Of a stretch of DNA of 34,799 nucleotides, positions 6,669-13,850 are shown piece after piece. The translations under genes were made by a program, and so were the position numbers. Where the stretch lies: the NCBI GenBank assembly GCA_902801295.1, contig CADCHN010000019.1:1-34799 (forward strand), written 5' to 3'. Under the pieces are notes generated by a model, which saw nothing but the letters and a program-made list of their open reading frames with translations, had not been told where the DNA came from and made no database searches. Each line of letters opens with the position of its first letter. Within the stretch, counting starts at the first letter, position 1. This DNA is from Oscillospiraceae bacterium. GTDB taxonomy: Bacteria; Bacillota; Clostridia; Oscillospirales; Oscillospiraceae.

Positions 6669-7046
6669 TTATTCCTTGACGACGGCGATAACCTCGCACT
6701 CGAGCAGCACGTCCTTGGGCAGACGGGCCACCTCGACGCAGGAGCGGGCGGGGAAGGGCTCCTTGAAATGGCGGGCGTAGATCGCGTTGATGGCGCCAAA
6801 GTCGTTCATGTCCTTGATGAAGACTGTGGTCTTGACGACATGACCCATGTCGCTGCCGGCGGCGTCAAGCAGATTGGCGATGTTGGTGAAGACCTGTTCG
6901 GCCTGCGCTTCCAGCCCCTCAGCCAGCGCGCCGGTGGCAGGGATGATGGGGATCTGGCCGGAGGCGAAGATCAGATTGCCGACCACGCGGGCCTGGGAAT
7001 AGGGGCCGATCGCGGCGGGCGCCTTGTCGGTGGAGATAACTTTCAT
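6669..7046 (-). CDS. ridA: RidA family reactive enamine/imine deaminase
   Basis: A 125-residue cytoplasmic protein, the usual RidA length. RidA hydrolyses 2-aminoacrylate and related imines released by PLP enzymes such as threonine dehydratase. It protects other PLP enzymes and yields the 2-oxo acid. Visible family features are the N-terminal TDKAPAAIGPYSQA, FASGQIP, and the catalytic-pocket segment FPARSCVEVARLPKDVLLECEVIA with its substrate-binding Arg. The start ATG at 7046 has GAGGAGG 8 bases upstream. It lies 43 bases downstream of ilvA on the same strand and ends at a strong terminator, so it is the last gene of a VOC-ilvA-ridA operon. The pairing with ilvA fits the known chemistry. Confidence 0.93.
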   Translation of the reverse strand: MKVISTDKAPAAIGPYSQARVVGNLIFASGQIPIIPATGALAEGLEAQAEQVFTNIANLLDAAGSDMGHVVKTTVFIKDMNDFGAINAIYARHFKEPFPARSCVEVARLPKDVLLECEVIAVVKE

Positions 7047-7089
7047 GGAAACGTCCTCCTCTATAATAATAGTTGACTGATAACCGAAC

Positions 7090-8301
7090 TTAAGCCTCGA
7101 CCTCGAGGAAGTAGCCGTTCTTGCGCACGGCCTCCTCGACGGCCAGACCGTGGGCTTCGCCGCCCACCTCGCAGGAAATATAGACCGTCGTCTCGTTGGG
7201 GTTGAGCCCGGCGCGCAGACGGTCGTGCTGGACGCCGAGAATGTTCGCGCCGGCACCGGAAATGACGTTGAGCAGCTGTACAAGGCTGCCCGGACGGTCG
7301 ATCAGGCGCACGCTGAACTTGACGCGGCGGTGGCGTGCCACAAGTCCCATTTCGATGATGCTCTCAATGAAGCTGACGTCGATGTTGCCGCCGGATAGAA
7401 CCGCGACGACGCGCTTGCCCTTGACGTCCAGCCTGCCGGAGAGAACCGCGGCCAGGGGCGTTGCGCCGGCGGGCTCGACGACCTGCTTGCAGCGCTCCAT
7501 CAGCAGCAATATCGCGTTGGCGATCTCGGTGTCGGAGACGGTGACGACGTCGTCGGCGTAGCGGTTGATGAGCGGGACGGTGATCTCACCGGGGCCGCGC
7601 ACGGCAATGCCGTCGGCGATGGTGGAGACGGAGTCGGTGCAGATGCGCTCCTTGGCCTCAAAGCTGCGGGCGATGGCGGGCGCACCCTCGGCCTGTACGC
7701 CGCAGACCTGGATGCGGGGGTTGACCTGCTTGACAGCCGCGGCAACGCCGGCCAGCAGTCCGCCGCCGCCGGCGGGAACGATGATCATGTCCGCGTAGGG
7801 CAGGTCGGAGAGGATCTCCAGGCCCAGGGTGCCCTGGCCGGCAATGACCTCGGGATCGTCGTAGGGATGCAGGAAGGTAGCGCCCTCTTCTTCGCAGATG
7901 CGCATGGCCTCGGCATAGGCGTCGTCATAGCAGTCGCCGGCGAGGACGACCTTGGCGCCGTAGCCCTCGGTGGCCTGAACCTTGGCAATCGGCGCCGCCT
8001 TGGGCATGACGATGGTGGCGGGAATATGGAATTTGGCAGCAGAGCAGGCCACGCCCTGGGCGTGGTTGCCGGCGGAGGAGGCCACCACGGGACGGCACTC
8101 GCCGCGTTCGACCATCGCGGCCAGCTTGTTGCTCGCGCCGCGGATCTTGAAGGAGCCGGTCTTCTGCCGGTTTTCACATTTCAGGTAGATGCGGCCGCCG
8201 GTCATGGCGGAGAAGGTGGCGGAAAGATCCAGCTCCGTGTGGTGCAGGATCGGTTTCAGCCGTTCAGAGGCCAGTTCAAATTCGTTCAATGCGATGTCCA
8301 T
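7090..8301 (-). CDS. ilvA: threonine ammonia-lyase with ACT domain
   Basis: A 403-residue PLP enzyme that deaminates threonine (and serine) to 2-oxobutyrate, feeding isoleucine synthesis or threonine breakdown. The PLP lysine is K52 in TGSFKIRGA. The phosphate-binding glycine loop is PAGGGGLLAG near residue 177, and SAGNHAQGVA lies near residue 75. The last 80 residues form one ACT-type regulatory domain (VKFSVRLIDRPGSLVQLLNVISGAGANI). This single-ACT layout is the short form, not the E. coli IlvA form with two ACT-like domains. A GGGGG motif lies 7 bases before the ATG at 8301. The VOC gene ends 4 bases upstream and ridA follows. Whether it acts in biosynthesis or catabolism cannot be told from sequence alone. 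Confidence 0.95.
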   Translation of the reverse strand: MDIALNEFELASERLKPILHHTELDLSATFSAMTGGRIYLKCENRQKTGSFKIRGASNKLAAMVERGECRPVVASSAGNHAQGVACSAAKFHIPATIVMPKAAPIAKVQATEGYGAKVVLAGDCYDDAYAEAMRICEEEGATFLHPYDDPEVIAGQGTLGLEILSDLPYADMIIVPAGGGGLLAGVAAAVKQVNPRIQVCGVQAEGAPAIARSFEAKERICTDSVSTIADGIAVRGPGEITVPLINRYADDVVTVSDTEIANAILLLMERCKQVVEPAGATPLAAVLSGRLDVKGKRVVAVLSGGNIDVSFIESIIEMGLVARHRRVKFSVRLIDRPGSLVQLLNVISGAGANILGVQHDRLRAGLNPNETTVYISCEVGGEAHGLAVEEAVRKNGYFLEVEA

Positions 8302-8305
8302 GGTC

Positions 8306-8659
8306 TTACCCCCTCAGTATTTCGATCCAGTATCCGTCCGGATCTTCGATAAAGTAAAAACGCCCGCCGTCGGCCTGCGCCACGCAGCCCATGGCCTGAT
8401 GCTTGGCATAGGCGGCCTCGTAGTCGGAGGCGGTCAGCGCCAGGTGAAACTCCTGCTCACCCAGGTCGTAGGGCTCCGCCCGGTCAAAGAGCCAGGTCAG
8501 CTCCAGCAGAAAGTCGGTTTTTCCGTCACCGAGGAAGACCAGCTGATAGCTGTCGGTTTTTCGCTCTCGCACCGGGTGCAGATCCAGCGCCTCGGCATAA
8601 AAAGCGAGGCTGCGCTGCAAATCCTTGACGTTAAAGTTGAAGTGGTTGAATGTGAACAC
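8306..8659 (-). CDS. VOC (glyoxalase I-like) family protein
   Basis: A 117-residue protein with two beta-alpha-beta-beta-beta modules of the vicinal oxygen chelate fold. Likely metal ligands are H6, a glutamate near residue 53 (FLLELT), H71-region EFHLAL, and the glutamate in YWIEILRG near the C-terminus. The pattern is that of lactoylglutathione lyase relatives (NHFNFNVKDLQRSLAFYAEAL, then DPDGYWIE). It is the first gene of an operon with ilvA and ridA, behind a TTGACA promoter. The neighbours suggest detoxification of a reactive small metabolite such as methylglyoxal, but the substrate is inferred, since many VOC proteins have other roles. Confidence 0.85.
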   Translation of the reverse strand: MFTFNHFNFNVKDLQRSLAFYAEALDLHPVRERKTDSYQLVFLGDGKTDFLLELTWLFDRAEPYDLGEQEFHLALTASDYEAAYAKHQAMGCVAQADGGRFYFIEDPDGYWIEILRG

Positions 8660-8679
8660 GGCGTATCACCCCGTTTCTT

Positions 8680-8709
8680 ATCGTACCACTGCGAAGGGCC
8701 GCTTGTCAA
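8680..8709 (-). promoter_or_regulatory. promoter of the VOC-ilvA-ridA operon
   Basis: On the minus strand, TTGACA (8709-8704), an 18-base spacer and TACGAT (8685-8680), with an extended TGG before the -10. It ends 21 bases from the VOC start codon. Confidence 0.7.
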
Positions 8710-8764
8710 CGGGAACCGCAGGCCACGCCGCGGAATAGAATAGGGTGCAGAGGAGGGGAAGGCC

Positions 8765-10897
8765 GTGGGAAAGGAAAACTTCAGTTTGCGGCAGCTGCCG
8801 GTGGGCGAAAGCGCGCGCGTGACCGCCATCGGCGGCGACAGCGAGCTGCGGCGCAGACTGCTGGATCTGGGACTGGTGCCCGGGACGGAGATCTGTTGCC
8901 TGGGCGAGAGCCCGGGCGGCGGGCCGCGCGCCTATCGGCTGCGGGGCACGGTGATCGCCCTGCGCAGCAGCGAGAGCGAGACGGTTGAGGTGGAGGGCTT
9001 GTCGGCACAGGGCGCCGTGCGCGTTGCGCTGGCCGGCAACCCGAACGTCGGCAAAAGTTCGCTGTTCAATCGTCTCACCGGGCTGCGCCAGCACACCGGC
9101 AACTGGCCCGGCAAGACCGTCGCCCTCACCAGCGGACACTGCCGCAGCGCGAAGAGAGACTATCTGCTGACCGATCTCCCCGGCACCTATTCGCTGCTTG
9201 CCCGCTCGGCCGAGGAGTGCATCGCGCGCGATTTCCTGCGCGAGGGGCGGGCCGAGGCGGTGATCGTCGTCTGCGACGCCTGCAGCCTGGAACGGAACCT
9301 CAACCTCGCGCTGCAGGTGACGGAGATTTGTGACCGGGTGCTGCTGTGCGTCAACCTCATGGACGAGGCAAAGCGGCGGGGCATGAAGCTGGACCTGAAG
9401 AAGCTGGCCGAGCGCATCGGCATTCCGGTGATCGGCGTGACGGCGCATAAAAAAAGCAGCCGTCGGCTGCTGTTGGACGCCCTCGACCGCCTGCTTGACG
9501 GCGATCCGCCGCAGCCCTGCCGCGTGGCCTACCCCGAGGGCGCGGCGCTTCGTCTGCCCGCGGCGGGCGCAGGCTGCGGGGACGCGGGCGAGGAGCTTTG
9601 TGTGCAGGCCCTCTACCGCACGGCGGAGGCGCTCTGCGAGGGCGTGTGTACGCCGCGCTACGCCGACGATCGCCGCGACCGGCGGCTGGATCGGGTGCTG
9701 ACCGGGCGGCTCCTCGCCTGGCCGCTGATGCTTTTGCTGCTGGCGCTGGTGTTCTGGCTGAGCATCGTGGGCGCGAACATTCCGTCGCAATGGCTTTCGA
9801 CGCTGCTCTTTTCGCTGGAAGGGAAACTCTCGTTGGGGCTTGGGGCGCTCGGCGCGCCGGACTGGCTGCGCGGGCTGCTCTGCGAGGGCGCCTGGCGCGT
9901 GACGGCCTGGGTGGTGTCGGTGATGCTGCCGCCGATGGCGATTTTCTTCCCGCTGTTTGCACTGCTGGAGGATGCGGGCTATCTGCCGCGCGTGGCCTAT
10001 AATCTGGACCGCCCCTTTGAGGCCTGCCGGGCCTGCGGCAAGCAGAGCCTGTGTATGATGATGGGGCTCGGCTGCAATGCTGCGGGCGTGACAGGCTGCC
10101 GCATCATCGACAGCGAGCGCGAACGGCTGCTCGCCGTTCTGACCAACGCGCTCGTACCCTGCAACGGGCGCTTTCCGACCTTGATTGCGCTCAGCGGCCT
10201 GTTTCTGGCCGGCAGCGTCGGCGCGGGACAGAGTCTGCTGACGGCGCTGTGGGTGGCGGGACTGCTGGCACTGAGCCTCGGGATGAGCTTTGCGATGACC
10301 GCGCTGCTGGGGCGCACGGTCCTGCGCGGTCGACCCTCGGCCTTCGTTCTGGAGCTGCCGCCCTACCGCATGCCGCAGATCGGGCGCGTGCTCGTCCGCT
10401 CGCTGCTCGACCGGACACTGTTTGTGCTCGGCCGCGCGGCGGCAGTGGCGGCGCCGGCCGGCGCGCTGCTCTGGCTGCTGGGGCATTGGAGCGTCGGCGG
10501 TGAAAGCCTGCTGACCCATCTCGCCGGGGCGCTCGACCCGCTCGGGCTGCTGCTGGGAATGGATGGGGCGATCCTGCTGGGCTTTCTGCTTGGCCTGCCG
10601 GCCAATGAAATCGTCCTTCCGGTGATCTTGATGATCTACAGCGCGGCCGGAAGCCTCAGCGAGCCCTCTTCGGCAGCGGAACTCGGCGGCATCCTGGCCT
10701 CGCAGGGCTGGACCGCCTGGACGGCAGGCGCGGTGATGCTGTTTTCGCTGTTTCACTGGCCCTGCTCGACGACGCTGTGGACGATCAGAAAAGAGACCGG
10801 GCGCTGGAGATGGGTGATCCTCGCGGCGCTGCTGCCGACGCTGTGCGGTATTGGCTGCTGCCTGCTGCTGCGGCTGGCCCAGACGTGGGTCGGATGA
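8765..10897 (+). CDS. feoB: FeoA-FeoB fusion, ferrous iron transporter
   Basis: A 710-residue ferrous iron uptake protein of the cytoplasmic membrane. Residues 1-78 form a FeoA-type SH3-like domain (LRQLPVGESARVTAI, LGLVPGTEI) fused to the G domain. G motifs are G1 GNPNVGKS (91-98), G3 DLPG (137-140) and G4 NLMD (197-200). A helical GDI-like region follows, then about eight membrane helices from residue 315, with two Gate-type repeats. One carries the ALVPCNGRFPTLIAL segment around residue 465, and the other carries HWPCSTTLWTI near the end. The start is GTG at 8765, with GAGGAGGGG upstream. FeoA is normally a separate small protein, and none is nearby, which supports a real fusion. No clear Fur box or promoter is visible. 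Confidence 0.93.
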   Translation: MGKENFSLRQLPVGESARVTAIGGDSELRRRLLDLGLVPGTEICCLGESPGGGPRAYRLRGTVIALRSSESETVEVEGLSAQGAVRVALAGNPNVGKSSLFNRLTGLRQHTGNWPGKTVALTSGHCRSAKRDYLLTDLPGTYSLLARSAEECIARDFLREGRAEAVIVVCDACSLERNLNLALQVTEICDRVLLCVNLMDEAKRRGMKLDLKKLAERIGIPVIGVTAHKKSSRRLLLDALDRLLDGDPPQPCRVAYPEGAALRLPAAGAGCGDAGEELCVQALYRTAEALCEGVCTPRYADDRRDRRLDRVLTGRLLAWPLMLLLLALVFWLSIVGANIPSQWLSTLLFSLEGKLSLGLGALGAPDWLRGLLCEGAWRVTAWVVSVMLPPMAIFFPLFALLEDAGYLPRVAYNLDRPFEACRACGKQSLCMMMGLGCNAAGVTGCRIIDSERERLLAVLTNALVPCNGRFPTLIALSGLFLAGSVGAGQSLLTALWVAGLLALSLGMSFAMTALLGRTVLRGRPSAFVLELPPYRMPQIGRVLVRSLLDRTLFVLGRAAAVAAPAGALLWLLGHWSVGGESLLTHLAGALDPLGLLLGMDGAILLGFLLGLPANEIVLPVILMIYSAAGSLSEPSSAAELGGILASQGWTAWTAGAVMLFSLFHWPCSTTLWTIRKETGRWRWVILAALLPTLCGIGCCLLLRLAQTWVG

Positions 10898-10938
10898 AAA
10901 AAGAGGATTTTGTCTAAATGTAAAAAGCAGCCACCCCG

Positions 10939-10978
10939 AAGGAGGCACTCCGTAAGGAAGTGCCTCCTTCTTCTTGAA
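10939..10978 (+). terminator. terminator after feoB
   Basis: AAGGAGGCACT (10939-10949) pairs with AGTGCCTCCTT (10959-10969). A T-rich tail, CTTCTT, follows. Confidence 0.7.
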
Positions 10979-10988
10979 CGTCAGGCTA

Positions 10989-11017
10989 TTGATCGTGTCA
11001 GTCAGCGATGGTATACT
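10989..11017 (+). promoter_or_regulatory. promoter of the GNAT gene
   Basis: TTGATC (10989-10994), a 17-base spacer and TATACT (11012-11017), 36 bases before the ATG at 11054. Confidence 0.7.
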
Positions 11018-11053
11018 CTTTTCAACAAATAATAATTGATGGAGAAGTCACAA

Positions 11054-11584
11054 ATGAAACTAATAGCTCCCTCTATTGAATACGACGAACAGATACAGGC
11101 TTATCGTAATGAGTTTCTTGTGTATGGCGGCTCTATGGATGGCTGCGGATCATTGCGTCGTTTTGATCGGACGCAGGACTGGCTGGATCAGGTCGAATCA
11201 CTCACGCATGCTGAGACTACACCCCCTGATCTTGTTCCGATGACACAGTATATTTATGTGCGGGAATCTGACAACAAAATCGTTGGCGTCATTCAGATCC
11301 GTCACTATTTCAATGAGTTTCTTGAAAAATATGCCGGACATATCGGCTACTCTGTTTGTCCAAGCGAGCGGAAAAAGGGCTATGCTACACAGATGCTTAA
11401 ACTTGTCCTGCCAGAGTGCAAAAGACTTGGGATTGATAAAGTACTGGTGTGCTGTGTTCAGGGAAATGAAGGAAGCAAAAAGACCATTTTGAATAATGGC
11501 GGAGAATATGAATCGACAGTGTATTTAAAAGAGCGTGATGTATATCTGGAGAGATACTGGATCGACTTGACCGAATCAGCGTGA
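11054..11584 (+). CDS. GNAT family N-acetyltransferase
   Basis: A 176-residue cytoplasmic acetyltransferase that would move an acetyl group from acetyl-CoA to an amine. The central strand and acetyl-CoA loop are visible in IGYSVCPSERKKGYATQML (about residues 98-117), where R/K-x-x-G-Y/x-A is motif A. A second motif follows at NEGSKKTILNNGGEYE. The substrate is unknown. I chose the ATG at 11054 because GGAG lies 9 bases upstream; an upstream TTG/ATG pair at 11036-11039 has no ribosome binding site. Base composition is clearly more AT-rich than its neighbours, and codon use is mixed. It is flanked by inverted repeats and gut-Firmicute intergenic repeats. Recent acquisition is likely. Confidence 0.88.
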   Translation: MKLIAPSIEYDEQIQAYRNEFLVYGGSMDGCGSLRRFDRTQDWLDQVESLTHAETTPPDLVPMTQYIYVRESDNKIVGVIQIRHYFNEFLEKYAGHIGYSVCPSERKKGYATQMLKLVLPECKRLGIDKVLVCCVQGNEGSKKTILNNGGEYESTVYLKERDVYLERYWIDLTESA

Positions 11585-11830
11585 CAAATTCTCCCTTGCT
11601 GAGATACCGCGAGAGCAGAGTAGAGCCTTTCCCTTGAGGGGAAGGTGGCCGAGCGAAACGAGGTCGGATGAGGTGGAGATGCATCCTTGTCCACACTTAT
11701 AACGAGCATCGGATTTTGCACCCCAAAATCCAAACAAATCAGAAAAACCGGCGTGGCCATCATGGTCACGCCGGTTTCATGTCCTTTTGAGCTGGTAATT
11801 GCTACCTCAAAGCAACTTCCTTGCGAGGGT

Positions 11831-11866
11831 ACCCCGATCGGGGTGGCTGCTTTTTTGGCAGCGGGA
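11831..11866 (-). repeat. partial copy of the tRNA-Gln 3' end plus terminator
   Basis: These 36 bases nearly match 12042-12077, which hold the real terminator and the last 11 bases of tRNA-Gln-CTG (TGGCAGCGGGA on the + strand). There are only a few differences. The two copies are direct repeats about 211 bases apart and enclose structured repeat copy 2, as attachment-site or duplication scars often do. Confidence 0.65.
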
Positions 11867-11935
11867 TACGTGAGGCGCGAAATCATTGATTTCGCTGAGC
11901 AGAACTTATGCAGGCGAGCGCAGTGATACGCAGAA

Positions 11936-12021
11936 GGATTCGACCCGCCCTTCGGGGCGGGCCAGGTCGCGGGGAAAACGTGCCACCGGCACGTTTTCTA
12001 ACACCGCTCCCGTTCGAATCC
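11936..12021 (-). repeat. structured repeat, copy 2
   Basis: Read on the minus strand, the outer arms are GGATTCGA (12021-12014) and TCGAATCC (11943-11936). The inner 11-bp stem GAAAACGTGCC/GGCACGTTTTC (11975-11998 region) is identical to copy 1. The GC stem here closes on a GAA loop (CCCGCCC/GGGCGGG). Relative to copy 1, one C-G pair of the outer stem is replaced by T-A, a compensatory change. It lies downstream of tRNA-Gln-CTG and its terminator, in the same relative order as copy 1. Confidence 0.75.
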
Positions 12022-12032
12022 TCTCTATGTAA

Positions 12033-12066
12033 AAAAGCAGCCACCCCGATGGGGTGACTGCTTTTT
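12033..12066 (-). terminator. terminator of tRNA-Gln-CTG
   Basis: A 15-bp class stem (AAAAAAGCAGCCACCCC with GGGGTGACTGCTTTTTT, one mismatch) lies directly after the CCA end of the tRNA on the minus strand. Confidence 0.85.
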
Positions 12067-12140
12067 TGGCAGCGGGAGAAGGATTCGAACCCTCACATAC
12101 GGAGTCAGAGTCCGCTGTGCTACCTTTACACAATCCCGCT
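12067..12140 (-). tRNA. tRNA-Gln (anticodon CTG)
   Basis: A complete 74-base cloverleaf on the minus strand with encoded CCA. Acceptor AGCGGGA pairs with TCCCGCT, the anticodon stem-loop is CGGA-CTCTGAC-TCCG, and the T-arm is GAGGGTTCGAATCCTTC. It reads CAG and complements the TTG isoacceptor at 4284. Confidence 0.96.
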
Positions 12141-12153
12141 AAACGCAAAAGCT

Positions 12154-12181
12154 ATTATACCCAATTTTGCGCGTTTGTCAA
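12154..12181 (-). promoter_or_regulatory. promoter of tRNA-Gln-CTG
   Basis: On the minus strand, TTGACA (12181-12176), a 16-base spacer and TATAAT (12159-12154), 13 bases before the tRNA. Its -35 box overlaps the last codons of the DUF3810 gene. Confidence 0.85.
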
Positions 12182-13392
12182 GAATTTTTTTCGTCCGCCG
12201 GAAGAGAATTTGCCTCGTCCTCCACCGAAACGGCGTTTTCCGCGTCATCCGGGGTCGGAGAGGGTGAATCAGAAAGCAGCGGATCATAGTAATTGACCAG
12301 CAGATCGACACAGGCGCCGTAGCTTTTCAGACCGAGACTCTGATTATAGCTGTGCAGGAAACCCTCGTAGACCGTGTTGGATACGCTCTGCACCGGCGTT
12401 TCAAATTGCTTCCAATATGCGCGGTCGGCGGCAAAGTCCGCCCGCACGGCCTCGTTCAGCCCACCGTAGATTCGCGCCCAGGCCTCCGGATCGGCCTGAC
12501 GGAGGGCGTTGCCCAGGTGGGTATAGGCCAGCAGGGCGGCCGAATACACATAGGCCGGGTCGCCGTCTTCGAGGCAGGCCAGCACCGCGACAAAATTAGC
12601 CTCCTGCTCCTTCGCCACGCCCCGCTGGTGCGCCAGCTCGTGCGCTACCGTCGAGGCAAAGAGCGCCGGAGGAAAGTCCAGATTGACATTCGCCTCCGCC
12701 GTGAAGGGAAAAAAGAAGCCGGTGAAGTCCACATAGCTCATTACCCGCGAGCACAGCACGCCTTTGGCGCGCAGCTCCGGTCCCTCCAGGCAGGGGAAAT
12801 CCGCCTCCACGGCGCGATAGAGCACGGGGGAGCGGTCAAGGATCGCACCGCGGTCGACAGCACAGACGCCGCTTCCGTCCCGGGGGACGCGGCTGCTGTA
12901 CTCATTGGCGAGATCGGCAAAATACGCCGTGACGCGCTCAAGCTGCTCAACCGAGATCGGCGCGCCCTCCAGACCGCTCTGCGCCATGAAGTCGTCACCG
13001 TAGTAGTAGATGCCCCAGAGCAGGCAGAAGCCGGCGTAAATGGCCAGCGGCAGCGTGACCAGCGTCATCAGCGTGCGGTACAGGCGGAGAAAAAACTTCG
13101 GTTTGCGGAAGAGATTGACCAGCTGGGAGACGAGATAGACCAGAAGAAAAACGACCAGCAGCGCAATCAGCAGTTCCGCGACCGAAAAGGGGACCTGCCC
13201 CGTCTGCGCCGAGAGCCAGCGGTGCGCCGGGCGGACAAGCTGCGCGCTGAGCCAGACGTTCAGGGCGCGCAAAGGCCGCGTCAGCAGGTGGAGCAGAATC
13301 ACCAGCGCGCTGACGAGAATCAGCGTGTGCCGCAGCGGACACAGCTTATACCAGGCCCTCAGGCCGCTCTTGACTTTCTCATCGGTCAACAT
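12178..13392 (-). CDS. DUF3810 family putative membrane metalloprotease
   Basis: A 404-residue protein with three N-terminal membrane helices (about 21-38, 71-95 and 106-128) and an extracytoplasmic domain. The domain has a zinc-peptidase-type HELAH motif at residues 251-255, followed by acidic residues in VAKEQEANF (262-264) that could supply the third metal ligand. This is the layout of the DUF3810 family, whose activity is not established. The last 35 residues are acidic and Ser/Pro-rich. The ribosome binding site before the ATG at 13392 is weak (GGAG only 2 bases away), so a nearby alternative start is possible. It stands alone and ends inside the tRNA promoter. Protease activity is inferred from the motif. 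Confidence 0.8.
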   Translation of the reverse strand: MLTDEKVKSGLRAWYKLCPLRHTLILVSALVILLHLLTRPLRALNVWLSAQLVRPAHRWLSAQTGQVPFSVAELLIALLVVFLLVYLVSQLVNLFRKPKFFLRLYRTLMTLVTLPLAIYAGFCLLWGIYYYGDDFMAQSGLEGAPISVEQLERVTAYFADLANEYSSRVPRDGSGVCAVDRGAILDRSPVLYRAVEADFPCLEGPELRAKGVLCSRVMSYVDFTGFFFPFTAEANVNLDFPPALFASTVAHELAHQRGVAKEQEANFVAVLACLEDGDPAYVYSAALLAYTHLGNALRQADPEAWARIYGGLNEAVRADFAADRAYWKQFETPVQSVSNTVYEGFLHSYNQSLGLKSYGACVDLLVNYYDPLLSDSPSPTPDDAENAVSVEDEANSLPADEKNS

Positions 13393-13471
13393 GGCTCCAT
13401 TTTACGCCGCAAAATTCGACTTGGCAAGAGGAAGTGAATGGGAATAAAACCTGAAAAAAGAGAAATACCCA

Positions 13472-13505
13472 TTGACACATAATACTATGTGATGTATAGT
13501 ATTAT
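13472..13505 (+). promoter_or_regulatory. promoter overlapped by a palindrome, candidate PadR operator
   Basis: TTGACA (13472-13477), a 17-base spacer and TATAGT (13495-13500). A perfect 10-bp inverted repeat, ATAATACTAT (13479-13488) and ATAGTATTAT (13496-13505) with a 7-base spacer, fills the spacer and covers the -10. A repressor bound there would block RNA polymerase. The product of the first gene, PadR, is the natural candidate. Confidence 0.8.
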
Positions 13506-13523
13506 GCGAAAGGGGGTATTCCC

Positions 13524-13850
13524 ATGCTGGATGCCCAAATGAAGCGCGGACTGCTGGAGCACTGTGTGCTGGCGGCGCTCGCGCGCGGCGACTCCTACGG
13601 CTATCAGATCGTGCGGGATCTGAGCGATTTTGTATCAGTAACGGAATCGACGCTCTATCCGATCCTGCGGCGGCTGGAAGGCGCCGGCGCGCTGACGGTG
13701 TACTCCGTCGAGCACAACGGACGGCTGCGCAAATTTTATCACATGACGCCCGACGGGCGGCGGCAGCTGGAGAGCTTCGCGGCGGACTGGAAGGAAATCG
13801 CCGCAATGTATGAATACATCCGGGGAGGGCTGACGCATGACGAAAGCTGA
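13524..13850 (+). CDS. PadR family transcriptional regulator
   Basis: A 108-residue DNA-binding protein of the compact PadR (PadR-s2) type. The N-terminal winged helix shows LLEHCVLAALARGDSYGYQIVRDL, then TESTLYPILRRLEGAGAL as recognition helix and wing, and a C-terminal dimerisation helix near residues 80-105. AAAGGGGG lies 7 bases before the ATG. It overlaps the DUF1700 gene by 14 bases and heads a three-gene operon. PadR proteins usually repress their own operon, and the palindrome over the -10 box supports this. The signal sensed is unknown; envelope stress or antimicrobial peptides are common for PadR-DUF1700-DUF4097 sets. Confidence 0.93.
   Translation: MLDAQMKRGLLEHCVLAALARGDSYGYQIVRDLSDFVSVTESTLYPILRRLEGAGALTVYSVEHNGRLRKFYHMTPDGRRQLESFAADWKEIAAMYEYIRGGLTHDES

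Larger units (their letters stand above)
10922..11855. repeat. 17-bp inverted repeats flanking the acetyltransferase region
   Basis: AAAAAGCAGCCACCCCG at 10922-10938 is the exact reverse complement of 11839-11855. The same motif forms the normal terminator hairpin after tRNA-Gln-CTG at 12033-12067. The two arms may be halves of an ancestral terminator separated by an insertion of about 900 bases, or terminal repeats of a small element. No transposase is present. Confidence 0.6.
11585..12032. other. gene-free stretch of repeats
   Basis: I see no credible gene. The stretch contains a GC-rich repeat of a type I recognise from many gut Firmicutes, around 11615-11682 (CCCTTGAGGGGAAGGTGGCC, then GAGGTCGGATGAGGTGGA). 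Then come an 11-bp hairpin (AAACCGGCGTG at 11745-11755 with CACGCCGGTTT at 11767-11777), a half-terminator and an 11-base copy of the tRNA-Gln 3' end (11839-11866). After these are a small hairpin (GAAATCATTGATTTC at 11879-11893) and the second structured repeat (11936-12021). Short open frames here give repeat-derived peptides only. Confidence 0.65.

Noticed and set aside
8678..10948. 756-residue open frame opposite feoB
   Set aside because: It is antisense to a gene with complete G motifs and consists of low-complexity Arg/Gln/Ala-rich sequence, as expected for the complementary frame of a GC-rich gene.
11458..11926. open frames over the repeats near 11600-11900
   Set aside because: They read through intergenic repeats and hairpins; peptides such as HPTSFRSATFPS are repeat translations.
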